Source of the DNA: Labilithrix sp.
GTDB taxonomy: Bacteria > Myxococcota_A > Polyangia > Polyangiales > Polyangiaceae
Length of the DNA: 35,285 bases
NCBI GenBank assembly: GCA_028287065.1
Contig: JAQBQJ010000565.1
Span: forward strand, 1 to 35,285
Direction of reading: 5' to 3'
Part shown: one piece after another, positions 8,801 to 16,505 of the stretch
Layout: every line of letters begins with the position of its first letter
How positions within the stretch are numbered: the stretch's first letter is position 1
Position numbers and translations under genes: made by a program
The notes under the pieces: model-generated
Told to the model about the DNA's origin: nothing
Databases searched by the model: none
Seen by the model: only the letters and a program-made list of their open reading frames with translations

Positions 8801-10845
8801 CCGGCGACGAGATCCGCCGTCGCGCCGAGACCTCGCCCGACGCATGGATCGAGTCGCTCGTGCGCGATCGGCGCATCGTCCGCGTGCGCATCGCGGGAGA
8901 AGAGCGCTTCATCGCCGTCGAGGACGTCGCGCGCTATCGCGATGCGCTCGGCGTGGTGCTCGAGCGCGGTCTGCCCGACGCGTTCCTCGGCCCGACGAAG
9001 GACGCGCTCACGTCGCTCGTCGCTCGCTACGCGCGCACGCACGGTCCGTTCACGGCGACGGACATCGCGTCGCGCTGGGGTCTCGGCGAGGCGTCGGTCA
9101 TCACGGCGCTCGAGCGGCTCGCGGCGCTCGGCAAGGTGGTGACCGGCACGTTCCTACCGTCGCCGGCGGCGCCGCGCGCGCGCGGACGTTCGAGCACGGC
9201 GTCGCCGCTCGAATACTGCGACGCCGAGGTGCTGCGGATCCTGAAGCGCAAGACGCTCGCGCGGCTCCGCAAGGCGATCGAGCCCGTGACGTCCGACGTG
9301 TTCGCGCGGTTCCTCGCGGACTGGCAGGGCATCGTCGCGCCGGACGACGCGCGCGCACAGCGGCTCGCGGCGGCGCCGGTCGAGGCGCTGCTCCGCGCGA
9401 TCGCGCAGCTCGAGGGCTGTCCGATCCCTGCGTCGGTGCTCGAGACCGAGGTGCTGCCGGCACGCGTGCCCGGCTATCGCTCGTACATGCTCGATCAGCT
9501 GCTCGCGTCCGGCGAGGTGGTGTGGGCCGGTATCGAGCCGATCGGCTCGCATGACGGGCGCGTCGCGCTCTATCGCTCGGACCGCGAGCCTCTTCTCGCG
9601 CGCCATGCGCCGCGTACGGGCGCGGATGCGCCGGACACGCCGCTGCATCACACGCTGCGCGAGCTCTTCGAGCGACGCGGCGCGCTGTTCTTCGCCGAGA
9701 TCAAGCGGAGCGTGCAGACGTATCCGCAAGAGCTGCTTGCTGCGCTCTGGGACCTCGTCTGGGCCGGAGAGATCACGAACGACACGCTCGAGCCGCTCCG
9801 CACCCTCGGCCGGCGCGACGAGCGACGCGGCCGTCCGGCGCCGCGGCCTGCGCATCGCGGGCCGGCGGGCAGCGAAGGGCGATGGTCGCTCCGGCGCTCG
9901 CGCTGGGAACGGGTGCCGTCGAGCACCGAGCAGGCGACGGCGATCGCGCGCGCCATGCTCGAGCGTTACGGGATCGTGCTCCGCGAAGCGGCGCAGGCCG
10001 AAGGGCTGCCCGGCGGCTTCGCGAACGTCTACGACGTGTATCGCGCGCTCGAGGATCAAGGGCGCGTGCGTCGCGGCTACTTCGTCGCGGAGCGCGGCGC
10101 AACGCAGTTCGCCCTCCCCGGTGCCGAGGAGCGCCTCCGCACGAAGCGGCCCGAAGAAGAGGAGCCGCGCACGCTCGTGATCGGCGCGACGGATCCGGCG
10201 AACCCGTGGGGCTCGCTGTTGCCGTGGCCTCGCGACGCAGCCGATGGTGCAGCGCCGCCGCCGGGTCGCTCCGCGCAGCGCGTTCCCGGTGCGCGCGTCG
10301 TCATGCACGACGGCAAGCTGCTGGCGTGGCTCGGACGTGGCGGTCAGAGCATGATCACGTTCCTGCCGAAGGACGAGCCCGAGGCGTCGCATGCGGCAAA
10401 CGCGCTCGCGCAGGCGCTCGTCGCGATTGCGCGGCGGCGCGCGCGGATCGCGATGCTGATGACGATCGACGGAGCGCCCGCGCTCGAGAGCCCGTTCGCG
10501 AAGGTGCTGGGCGAGCACGGTTTCGCGGCGCGCCGCGGCGCGCTCGTATTCATCCCCGCGCGAGCTCGGGAGACCTCGGACCTCGGACGACGCGGCGAGC
10601 GCGCGCGCACGTTCGCGGAGGGCGGCGGATTCAGCGGCGGCTTCAGCGCGTTCGGACGCGAGGCAAGCCGGTACGAGGCGCGCTCGCAGCCGGTCGCGCC
10701 GGCAGACGGCGAGCTCGACGACGACGCGTTCGACGACGACTCCTTCGACGACGCTGCGTTCGACAGCGAGGCGGTCGCGCCTGGCGAAGAGCTTGCGCCC
10801 GACGAGGAGCTCGCACCGGACGACGTCGAGGACGTGCATGCCTGA
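5821..10845 (+). CDS. lhr: Lhr-family ATP-dependent DNA helicase (large, full-length)
   Basis: A 3'-to-5' SF2 DNA helicase involved in DNA repair. GTG 5821 is chosen because AAGGAG (5804-5809) precedes it by 11 nt; the TTG at 5791 lies upstream of that site, and GTG 5833 is an alternative. It gives 1674 residues, longer than E. coli Lhr (~1540). Motifs are Walker A APTGSGKT (about 61-68), DEIH box (about 187), motif III LSAT, and motif VI QRIGRASHH (about 398). The winged-helix/beta-barrel Lhr core then contains GELDEEMVFELREGEVF, and a long Lhr-C region follows. Odd points are a charged low-complexity insert (NDNSDGRESRDRDDDGK, near residue 590) before RVGELDEEM, an Arg-rich patch near 1350, and a very acidic C-terminal tail (DDDAFDDDSFDDAAF). 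The last codons overlap the nei start by 8 nt, so the two are translationally coupled. Confidence 0.95.
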   Translation: MDLPVASKAHARTLTHDPVDPLAAFHPAVGEWFRAALGEPTRAQVLAWPHIAKGDTTLLLAPTGSGKTLAAFLSAIDRLVQEPELPRDEARSRLRVLYVSPLKALAVDVERNLRAPLAGVAEAAARLGTPLRRLEVAVRTGDTPTSERAKMLRAPPDILITTPESLYLLLTSSQRELLTSVDTVIIDEIHQMAASKRGAHLFLSLERLAAMRPDTPLQRIGLSATQRPLEEIARLLGGYETAAAKRRAATPRDVAIVDASAKKVLSITVEVPPPLPDGLAGPLDDEEADPDARSIWPQVHVRLVERIRAARSTMIFVNSRRLAERLATALNETAGEEIALAHHGSVAKDSRRAIEERLKAGELPAIVATSSLELGIDMGAVDQVIQVEAPPSVASGIQRIGRASHHVGGIPSGVLVPKHKHDLLACAAAAAGIESGDVEETYYARNPLDVLAQQIVAIASVGIPRAPVPLRTAKKGGSRVSKRASVRKADLEDREVETEVEAIWDLVRRAAPFAELPRASFDGVLDMLAGRYPSDEFADLRPRITWDRTRGVVTPRAGSKRLAIQNAGTIPDRGLYGVFLQDGNDNSDGRESRDRDDDGKATSARKSKSSRRVGELDEEMVFELREGEVFLLGASSWRTEQITRDRVLVTPAAGVPGKMPFWHGDRAGRTVAFGERIGKLTRTIAGLAPPEAAALLAKEHHLDARSASDLIAYVKDEVKAAGTVPSDRTIVVQRVPDELGDLRICVLTPFGSRVHQPWAMAALRKLRDARAGDMEAVASDDGIIFRVPGGEEPPPVDLLFPSPDEIEDIVTRELGGSSLFAARFREAAARALLLPRQHVGKRTPLWAQRKRAADLLAVAQQYPSFPIVLETYRECLRDAFDLPALVDVLRAVESRKIRVTTVDVTTPSPMAASLLFSFVGSFIYDEDAPAAERRAQALTIDHAQLRELLGETELRKLLDADVVLEHGRQLQRLDRPLRHADALHDLLLWLGDLTGDEIRRRAETSPDAWIESLVRDRRIVRVRIAGEERFIAVEDVARYRDALGVVLERGLPDAFLGPTKDALTSLVARYARTHGPFTATDIASRWGLGEASVITALERLAALGKVVTGTFLPSPAAPRARGRSSTASPLEYCDAEVLRILKRKTLARLRKAIEPVTSDVFARFLADWQGIVAPDDARAQRLAAAPVEALLRAIAQLEGCPIPASVLETEVLPARVPGYRSYMLDQLLASGEVVWAGIEPIGSHDGRVALYRSDREPLLARHAPRTGADAPDTPLHHTLRELFERRGALFFAEIKRSVQTYPQELLAALWDLVWAGEITNDTLEPLRTLGRRDERRGRPAPRPAHRGPAGSEGRWSLRRSRWERVPSSTEQATAIARAMLERYGIVLREAAQAEGLPGGFANVYDVYRALEDQGRVRRGYFVAERGATQFALPGAEERLRTKRPEEEEPRTLVIGATDPANPWGSLLPWPRDAADGAAPPPGRSAQRVPGARVVMHDGKLLAWLGRGGQSMITFLPKDEPEASHAANALAQALVAIARRRARIAMLMTIDGAPALESPFAKVLGEHGFAARRGALVFIPARARETSDLGRRGERARTFAEGGGFSGGFSAFGREASRYEARSQPVAPADGELDDDAFDDDSFDDAAFDSEAVAPGEELAPDEELAPDDVEDVHA

Positions 10846-11500
10846 GGGCGACTCGATTCACCGACTTGCAGCGCGCCTGCGCCCGCGGCTCGTCGGCGGG
10901 CGCGTGCGATCGCTGAACGCGCACGACATCGCCGATGCCGTGGCGGACACGGTCGTTGGGCATACCGTGGTCGCGGTCGAGGCGCGCGGCAAGAACCTGC
11001 TCGTGCGCTTCGACGACGGACGCACGCTGCACGTGCACCTGCGCATGCTCGGGCGGGTGGGGCTCGAACGACCGCGCTCGACGTACTGGCGGCCGCGACG
11101 CACGCCGCATCAGCTGCGCCTCGACGTCGAGGGAGCGGTGGTGGTCGGCGATCGGATCCCGGTACTGCGTCTACTGAAGGCAGGAGCGGAGGAGCGCGAC
11201 TCCGAGCTACGCGGGCTCGGCCCGGACCTCGTCGCTGCGGAGCTCGACGAGGACGAGTGCGTCGTGCGTCTCCGCGCGCTCGGGAAGCGGCCGATCGGCG
11301 AGGCGTTGCTCCTCCAGCGCGCGCTGGCGGGGATCGGCAACATCTACAAGTCCGAGACGCTGTTCCTCGAGAAGGTCGATCCGAGCGTGCCCGTGTCCGA
11401 GCTGAGCGACGACGTGCTGCGGGCGCTCGTGCGACGCGCGAGCAAGCTGCTCAAGATCGACACGTCGAGCGGGCAGTACCTCGAGCGCGTGAACAAGTAG
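10838..11500 (+). CDS. nei: Fpg/Nei-family DNA glycosylase lacking the zinc finger
   Basis: A 220-residue base-excision-repair glycosylase/AP lyase. The start ATG gives MPEGDSIHRL: Pro2 is the Schiff-base nucleophile and Glu3 the general acid, and PEGD is the Nei-type (rather than Fpg-type) N-terminus. The beta-sandwich has VEARGKNLLVRFDDGRTLHVHLRM with the catalytic Lys. The H2TH domain has QRALAGIGNIYKSETLFLEKVDP. The protein stops just after the H2TH domain (TSSGQYLERVNK), so the usual C-terminal CxxC...CxxC zinc finger is absent; family members are normally 250-290 residues. The sequence downstream of the stop encodes an unrelated signal peptide, not a displaced finger. It overlaps lhr, the same pairing I recall from mycobacteria (lhr-nei), which supports a joint repair role. 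Confidence 0.9.
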   Translation: MPEGDSIHRLAARLRPRLVGGRVRSLNAHDIADAVADTVVGHTVVAVEARGKNLLVRFDDGRTLHVHLRMLGRVGLERPRSTYWRPRRTPHQLRLDVEGAVVVGDRIPVLRLLKAGAEERDSELRGLGPDLVAAELDEDECVVRLRALGKRPIGEALLLQRALAGIGNIYKSETLFLEKVDPSVPVSELSDDVLRALVRRASKLLKIDTSSGQYLERVNK

Positions 11501-11592
11501 TCGCGTCTCTCCCGGTCCTCGCCGCGGCCATCGCGTTTGCGTGTGCGTGCGCGTCGACGCCCGCGGGCCATCCTCGCGATCCGGCGGGGGTC

Positions 11593-12483
11593 GTGCCCCC
11601 GCCGACCGCGTCGTCCGGTGCCGTCGTCGACGTCGACGTCACGACGAAGCCTCGGACGATCTACGCGCTGAGCGACGTGCACGGCGGCTACGACCGCTTC
11701 GCCGCGCTCCTCGCAGGCGCCGGCGTCACGCGCGGGATCCCCGAGCGCCCCGACGCGATGGCGTGGGCCGCAGCCGACGCGGTCCTCGTCGTCGCGGGCG
11801 ATCTGATCGACAAGGGCCCGCAGCCGATCGAGGTGATCGACGCGCTACGTGCGCTCGAGGCGAGCGCGGCAGCCGCGGGTGGTCGCGTCGTCGTGCTGCT
11901 CGGCAACCACGAGGCCGAGTTCTTCGTGAACCCCACGAACAAGAAGGCGGACGGCAGCGACGGCTTCGATCGCGAGCTCGACGCGCTGCACGTCGAGCCT
12001 TCGCGCGTCGCGTCGGGAGAAGAGCCGCGCGGGGCGTGGCTCCTCGCGCGACCGTTCGCGGCGCGCGTCGGGAGGTGGTTCTTCGCGCACGGCGGCAGCA
12101 CGCACGGCCGCACGCTCGCCGAGCTCGATGCGCTGCTCCGCGCCGAGCTCGTCGCGCACCCCACGTTCGACAGCCCGGAGATCGTCGGCGACGCATCCAT
12201 CCTCGAGGAGCGTGACTGGTACGCCGATCCGGCGGTCGCGCCCGCCAACGCGCGGGCGCTCGGCGTCGCGCACATCGTCTTCGGTCACGACCCGAATGCG
12301 CTCGGCGCACGCGGCGTGATCGCCGTCGCGCAGAACGCCTCGCTGTTCCGCATCGACTGCGGCATGTCCCCGAACGTGAACGACAGCGACGGCTGCGTCC
12401 TGCGCGTCCGCCACGAAGGGAAGCTCGACGTCGCCGACGAGCTGCGCGCGAACGGGGCGTCGCGCGAGATCTTCCGCGAGTAG
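11593..12483 (+). CDS. calcineurin-like metallophosphatase (secreted/lipoprotein; start uncertain)
   Basis: A PPP-like metallophosphoesterase with all core metal-binding motifs: SDVHGGYDRF (D and H), GDLIDKG (GDxxDxG), LLGNHEAEF (GNHE), FFAHGG and VFGHDP. This resembles bacterial Shewanella-like phosphatases and diadenosine tetraphosphatases. The first canonical in-frame start is GTG 11593, giving 296 residues. However, the same frame upstream (from about 11503) reads as a good lipoprotein signal (SLPVLAAAIAFACACAS) with no ATG, GTG or TTG in front of it. The real protein is therefore probably a lipoprotein with an unusual start or a small indel near the nei stop. The substrate cannot be told from sequence. 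It follows nei directly and may share its transcript. Confidence 0.88.
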   Translation: MPPPTASSGAVVDVDVTTKPRTIYALSDVHGGYDRFAALLAGAGVTRGIPERPDAMAWAAADAVLVVAGDLIDKGPQPIEVIDALRALEASAAAAGGRVVVLLGNHEAEFFVNPTNKKADGSDGFDRELDALHVEPSRVASGEEPRGAWLLARPFAARVGRWFFAHGGSTHGRTLAELDALLRAELVAHPTFDSPEIVGDASILEERDWYADPAVAPANARALGVAHIVFGHDPNALGARGVIAVAQNASLFRIDCGMSPNVNDSDGCVLRVRHEGKLDVADELRANGASREIFRE

Positions 12484-12579
12484 CGCACACATCGTCGCCA
12501 CCTCGCGTCGGCGATTGAGACCCGACCGAGAGGTCGCTCCGATTGCGCATACGCGAGTCGTGGCGCATGCTTCGCCCCC

Positions 12580-13941
12580 ATGCGGAGCCTCCACAGCCTG
12601 GTCGTCCTCGGTGCCGTCGTGTCGGCCGTCGCGCTCGCGGCCGCATGTGGCGGGTCGGGCGGCGCCGCTCCGGGGGCCGGCGACGGTGGCGCGACGGTCA
12701 CGCCGGGCACGCCGGACGGCGTCGCGGGCAACCTCCCGTGCGACGTCGACGCGGTGCTCGCCGCGAACTGCCGCAAGTGTCACGACGCGTCGCCGAAGTT
12801 CGGCGCGCTGATGCCGCTCGTCACCGCGGCCGATCTCCATGCGCCGGCGGTGAGCAATCCGGGGCGCCAGGTCTACGAGCTCGTGCCCGAGCGCATCGCG
12901 GACGACGCCAATCCGATGCCCCAGCGGCCGAACCCGCGCCTCTCCGCGGGCGATCGCGCCACGCTCTCGTCGTGGGCTGCCGCGGGCGCGCCCGCCGGCT
13001 CCGCGCAGTGCAACACCGCGCCGCCGAAGCCCGACGTGATGACGAGCTGCAAGCCCGACCTCCCGATCGGCCCGGCGTCCGACTACGTGATGCCGCCGAG
13101 CACGGGCGACGAGTACGTCTGCTACGGCGTCGAGCTCACGAAGGCGACGCCGACGCAGGTCGTCGGCTTCGCGCCGCGCATCGACAACACGAACATCGTG
13201 CACCACGTCGTGCTCTACGAGGCGGACGCGGCGTACTCGCCGACGCCCACGCCCTGCAGCGCATCGGGCTCGCTGCAGTGGCACATGGTCACGGCCTGGG
13301 CGCCGGGAGGGAAGGGCTTCGAGCTCCCGCCCGAGGCCGGCTTCCCGCTGAAGACGACCGGCGCGACGCACTACGTCGTGCAGGTCCACTACTCGAACCC
13401 GCAGGCGCTCGCGAACCAGAAGGACAAGAGCGGCTTCGACCTGTGTACGTCCGCGCCGCGGAAGTACGAGGCCGACGTGATCGCGTTCGGCACGCAGAAG
13501 ATCAAGATCCCCGCCGGCGCCTCGGTCACCGCGAACTGCAAGGTGACGGTCGTCTCGCAGTTCGCCGGGCTCCATCTCATCGCGGCGATGCCTCACATGC
13601 ACAAGCTCGGTACCGACATGACGACCGAGCTCCTCGCGGGCGGTCCGTCGGGGCCCGCCACCGATCTCGGAACGGTGAAGGGCTGGAACTTCAACACGCA
13701 GGCGTGGTTCGAGATCAAAGGCGACGGCACGGGCGGCGGCGCGGTCTCGAAGACCGACGACGTCATCCAGACCAAGTGCTCGTGGAAGAACACGACGGGC
13801 GCCGAGGTGAGCTTCGGCGAAAATACCGCCGACGAGATGTGTTACTCGTTCACGACGTACTACCCGCGCATCGTCCCGCCGCAGGGACTGCCCTGGAGCT
13901 GGGCGTATCCGGCGGCGGCATCGAGCTGCACGTACGAGTGA
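12580..13941 (+). CDS. copper type II monooxygenase-like lipoprotein with c-type heme motif
   Basis: A 453-residue lipoprotein (lipobox LAAAC, Cys23) with a Gly/Ala linker. An N-terminal cytochrome-c-like segment contains CRKCH (64-68), and a copper type II ascorbate-dependent monooxygenase-like module follows. Predicted copper ligands match the peptidylglycine monooxygenase pattern: His208-His209 (IVHHVVL) and His270 (VQVHYSNP) for the first copper; His339/His341 (MPHMHKLG) and Met420 (TADEMCY) for the second. Several Cys pairs probably form disulfides. Myxobacteria commonly encode such proteins. The fused heme motif could supply electrons in place of ascorbate, but that is inference. The substrate is unknown. 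It is monocistronic, with no neighbour in the same orientation within 300 nt downstream. Confidence 0.88.
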   Translation: MRSLHSLVVLGAVVSAVALAAACGGSGGAAPGAGDGGATVTPGTPDGVAGNLPCDVDAVLAANCRKCHDASPKFGALMPLVTAADLHAPAVSNPGRQVYELVPERIADDANPMPQRPNPRLSAGDRATLSSWAAAGAPAGSAQCNTAPPKPDVMTSCKPDLPIGPASDYVMPPSTGDEYVCYGVELTKATPTQVVGFAPRIDNTNIVHHVVLYEADAAYSPTPTPCSASGSLQWHMVTAWAPGGKGFELPPEAGFPLKTTGATHYVVQVHYSNPQALANQKDKSGFDLCTSAPRKYEADVIAFGTQKIKIPAGASVTANCKVTVVSQFAGLHLIAAMPHMHKLGTDMTTELLAGGPSGPATDLGTVKGWNFNTQAWFEIKGDGTGGGAVSKTDDVIQTKCSWKNTTGAEVSFGENTADEMCYSFTTYYPRIVPPQGLPWSWAYPAAASSCTYE

Positions 13942-14039
13942 TCGATTCGTTCACGTGGCTCGGCGCGCTGGATCGCCGTCGCGGACCGACACGCTCGACC
14001 TGACGGAATCACGACGTAATCCCGAGTCGAGCCCGCCTG
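13942..14039 (+). other. intergenic segment with candidate promoter for the small RNA
   Basis: There is no ORF. A weak promoter-like pair (TCGACC at 13995-14000, TAATCC at 14017-14022, 16 bp apart) precedes the predicted RNA. A 7-bp inverted repeat (GCTCGAC at 13993-13999, GTCGAGC at 14026-14032) flanks the -10-like element. Confidence 0.3.
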
Positions 14040-14208
14040 CGGAGCATGGCCTGAGAGCTGCACTTCGTGTCGCCGTAAGCTCCGCGTCCGCGCCCGCCCT
14101 CGGTTCTCCGTCCTCTCCACCAACTCCGCCAATCCCCTGGGACGGGGTCGCCGGGTGCGGGCACGCGCGCGGAGCTCGCCGTCCCAAGTGACGCTCAGCT
14201 GCTTTTTT
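14040..14208 (+). ncRNA. candidate rod-shaped structured small RNA (6S-like?)
   Basis: About 165 nt with no coding potential that fold by eye into one long rod closed by its own ends. CTGAG 14051-14055 pairs with CTCAG 14194-14198, CACTT 14061-14065 with AAGTG 14186-14190, AGCTCCGCG 14078-14086 with CGCGGAGCT 14168-14176 (9 bp perfect), and GCCCGC 14092-14097 with GCGGGC 14157-14162. A CCCC/GGGG hairpin sits in the apical part. The 3' end is followed by six T (14203-14208), as for intrinsic termination. An internal bubble separates the closing and upper stems. Size, shape and terminator resemble 6S RNA, but conserved 6S bases were not confirmed. There are no SRP, RNase P or tmRNA signatures. 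Confidence 0.5.
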
Positions 14209-14222
14209 CGAGGCGAAAGGCC

Positions 14223-14250
14223 TTGATAAGGCCGAAGGCCGCTGTAGGGT
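14223..14250 (+). promoter_or_regulatory. promoter of hflX
   Basis: A -35 TTGATA (14223-14228) and a -10 TAGGGT (14245-14250) with 16-bp spacing form the clearest sigma70-type promoter in the window. Transcription would start near 14257, which is exactly where the conserved HflX N-terminus begins (ATT codon). Confidence 0.6.
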
Positions 14251-14256
14251 CGCCTC

Positions 14257-16134
14257 ATTCAACTCTACGGCAACACCACCGGTCTCTCGCCCTCCGCAAC
14301 GAAGACGCTCGAGCGCATCTATCGGCGCCGCGTCCCCGCAACGGACATCGCTACCCCCGAGCTGACGCGCTCGCTGGTCGAGGCGAGCTTCGAGACAGGG
14401 CGGCAGGTCGGCGCGCTCGTCCATCGCTCCGGTGAGGTCGACTACGTCATCGTCGGCGACGCCGGGAAGCTGATGCTGCCCGATATCGGTCGCCTCCGCG
14501 CGGCCGAAGGTCGCTTCCGCGGTCTGCGCCTCGTGCACACGCACGTGCGCGGGGAAGCGCTCACGCGTGACGACCTCGTCGACCTCGTACGCCTGCGGCT
14601 CGATCTCGTGTGCGCGATCCAGATCAGCCCGCGCGGCGAGGTTCGATCGCTGCACTATGCATACAATATCCCCGCGGAGCCCGGCGAGGTGCCGTACCGC
14701 GAGGTCGGGCCTCTTCCTCCCGGACAGGTCGACGTCGACGTCGCCGAGCTCATGTCCGGGCTCGAAGCGGAGTTCGCGCGCAAGACGCGCACGCGCGACG
14801 TCCAGGCGAAGGACGGGCGCGCCATCCTCCTGCACGTCGGCGACAAGTCCGAACGCAACGCCGTCCACCTCGCGAACGAGGGCATCCGCGAGCTGCGTGA
14901 GCTCGCGTACACGGCGGGCGTCGAGGTCGTCGACACGATCGTCCAGGTCCGCGAGCGCATCGATCCGAAGCACGTGCTCGGCAAGGGCAAGCTCGACGAC
15001 GTCATCGTCCGCGCGATGCAGCTCGACGCGCAGGTCCTGATCTTCGATCGCGATCTCACGCCGGTTCAGTCCTCCGCGATCGCGAAGGAGAGCGACCTCA
15101 AGGTCATCGATCGCACGCAGCTCATCCTCGACATCTTCGCGCAGCGCGCCGAGAGCACGGACGGCAAGCTGCAGGTCGAGCTCGCGCAGCTGAAGTACAA
15201 CATGCCGCGCCTCGGCCTGAAGGATGACTCGCTCTCTCGCCTCACCGGCGGCATCGGCGGGCGCGGTCCCGGCGAGACGAAGCTCGAGATCGGCCGCCGC
15301 CGCGCGAAGGAGCGCGTCAGTCACCTCGAAGCGCAGCTCAAGAAGCTCGTTCGCCAGCGCGAGCAGCGCCGCTCGAAGCGCGCGCGCACCGGCGTGCCGA
15401 CCATCGCGGTCGTGGGCTACACGAACGCCGGCAAGAGCACGCTCCTCAACACGCTCACCGGTTCGGACGTCCTGGTGGAGGACAAGCTCTTCGCGACGCT
15501 CGATACGCGTTCGCGCCATCTCAAGGTCGGCTGGGCGGGCTACGGCGATCGCGAGGTCGTGATCACCGACACGGTCGGTTTCATCCGCAGCCTGCCGAAG
15601 GACCTCTTCGCCGCCTTCCGCGCGACGTTCGAGGAGGCCGCGGACGCCGACGTCCTGCTCCACGTCGTCGACGCGAGCGACGACGCGAAGGACGAGCACA
15701 TGGCGACGACCGAGAAGGTCCTCGCAGAGCTCGAGCTCGACGAGATCCCGCGCATCGTCGTCTTCAACAAATCGGACATGCTCGCGCCGTTCGCGCGCAA
15801 GCTGCTCCAGAAGAAGTACCCCGACTCCGTCGTCCTCTCCGCGATGGATCGCGAGACCACGCGCCCGCTCCTCGTCCGCATCGCACGCGAGCTCGCCGAG
15901 CGGTGGGAGCACAGCGCGAAGATGCCCGAGGCGCCTCGCACCGAACCGATGCTGCCCGACTTTCGGGAGGGCGTGTCGTGTGATTCACACGACCTCCCCG
16001 ACGACGACGGCCACGCCGAGGGCAGCGCCGACGAGGGCGCGACGCTCGACGATCTCCTCCGCATCAGCGGTCGCCGCATCAAGCGCGTCGCTCCGCCCGT
16101 CGCGCCTCGCGTTCGCACCGACAAGGTCCATTGA
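14257..16134 (+). CDS. hflX: ribosome-associated GTPase HflX (probable ATT start)
   Basis: HflX binds 50S/70S ribosomes and rescues or splits stalled ones. Motifs are the HflX signature [14 protein letters not shown], Walker [14 protein letters not shown]3 [13 protein letters not shown] and G4 NKSD. The ORF track starts at ATG 14473, but the same frame upstream encodes the N-terminal domain of long HflX proteins ([20 protein letters not shown], later GRQVGALV and VIVGD). The only plausible initiator before the stop at 14245 is ATT 14257, giving 625 residues; there is no ATG, GTG or TTG before 14473. The C-terminal tail is acidic and His/Asp-rich and contains an in-frame 19-bp palindrome (15975-15993). 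It is followed closely by a lipoprotein and a membrane-protein gene, a likely operon. Confidence 0.93.
   Translation: MQLYGNTTGLSPSATKTLERIYRRRVPATDIATPELTRSLVEASFETGRQVGALVHRSGEVDYVIVGDAGKLMLPDIGRLRAAEGRFRGLRLVHTHVRGEALTRDDLVDLVRLRLDLVCAIQISPRGEVRSLHYAYNIPAEPGEVPYREVGPLPPGQVDVDVAELMSGLEAEFARKTRTRDVQAKDGRAILLHVGDKSERNAVHLANEGIRELRELAYTAGVEVVDTIVQVRERIDPKHVLGKGKLDDVIVRAMQLDAQVLIFDRDLTPVQSSAIAKESDLKVIDRTQLILDIFAQRAESTDGKLQVELAQLKYNMPRLGLKDDSLSRLTGGIGGRGPGETKLEIGRRRAKERVSHLEAQLKKLVRQREQRRSKRARTGVPTIAVVGYTNAGKSTLLNTLTGSDVLVEDKLFATLDTRSRHLKVGWAGYGDREVVITDTVGFIRSLPKDLFAAFRATFEEAADADVLLHVVDASDDAKDEHMATTEKVLAELELDEIPRIVVFNKSDMLAPFARKLLQKKYPDSVVLSAMDRETTRPLLVRIARELAERWEHSAKMPEAPRTEPMLPDFREGVSCDSHDLPDDDGHAEGSADEGATLDDLLRISGRRIKRVAPPVAPRVRTDKVH
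15975..15993. repeat. in-gene 19-bp palindrome, copy 1
   Basis: GTCGTGTGA-T-TCACACGAC, a perfect 9-bp inverted repeat with a 1-nt centre, lies in the variable C-terminal tail of hflX and encodes part of VSCDSHDL. The related copy at 24448-24466 is read in the same frame. Confidence 0.7.
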
Positions 16135-16136
16135 TC

Positions 16137-16505
16137 ATGAGGTGGCGCGCGCTGTGTCAGCCCGCGCTCACGCTCTCCGTCGTGATGCTCGTCACGGCGT
16201 GCTCGGGTGGTCTAGGCACGGCGAAGGCCGATTTCCGCAAAGGCCGGATCGCCGAGGCGAAGACCGAGCTGCTCGCGCTCGAGCCCGAAAGCCGGACGTG
16301 GGGCAACCAGCGGCGCGCGGAGTACGCGCTCTATCGAGGGCTCGTCCATCACTCGCTCGGCGATCGCGCCGCCGCGGGCGTGTGGCTCGCGGAGGCGAAG
16401 GCGCTCGAGGACGCGCAGCCCCACACGCTCGGCGAGGACGACCGCGTCCGACTGAAGCTCGCGCTGGAGTCGCTCTCGAGCAGCACCGCACCTGCCTCGC
16501 CATGA
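16137..16505 (+). CDS. TPR-like small lipoprotein
   Basis: A 122-residue lipoprotein starting at ATG 16137, 2 nt after the hflX stop, with lipobox LVTAC (Cys about residue 22). The mature part is helical, with two TPR-like helix pairs (ADFRKGRIAEAKTELLAL and RAEYALYRGLVHHSLGDRAAAGVWLAEAKAL). TPR lipoproteins usually scaffold envelope complexes. It overlaps the next gene by ATGA (16502-16505), so the two are translationally coupled and may work together. Function is unknown. Confidence 0.8.
   Translation: MRWRALCQPALTLSVVMLVTACSGGLGTAKADFRKGRIAEAKTELLALEPESRTWGNQRRAEYALYRGLVHHSLGDRAAAGVWLAEAKALEDAQPHTLGEDDRVRLKLALESLSSSTAPASP

Noticed and set aside
14040-14208. SRP RNA, RNase P RNA or tmRNA
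   Set aside because: None of their conserved signature stretches (SRP GGAAG apical motif, RNase P GAGGAAAGTCC, tmRNA tRNA-like ends) is present.
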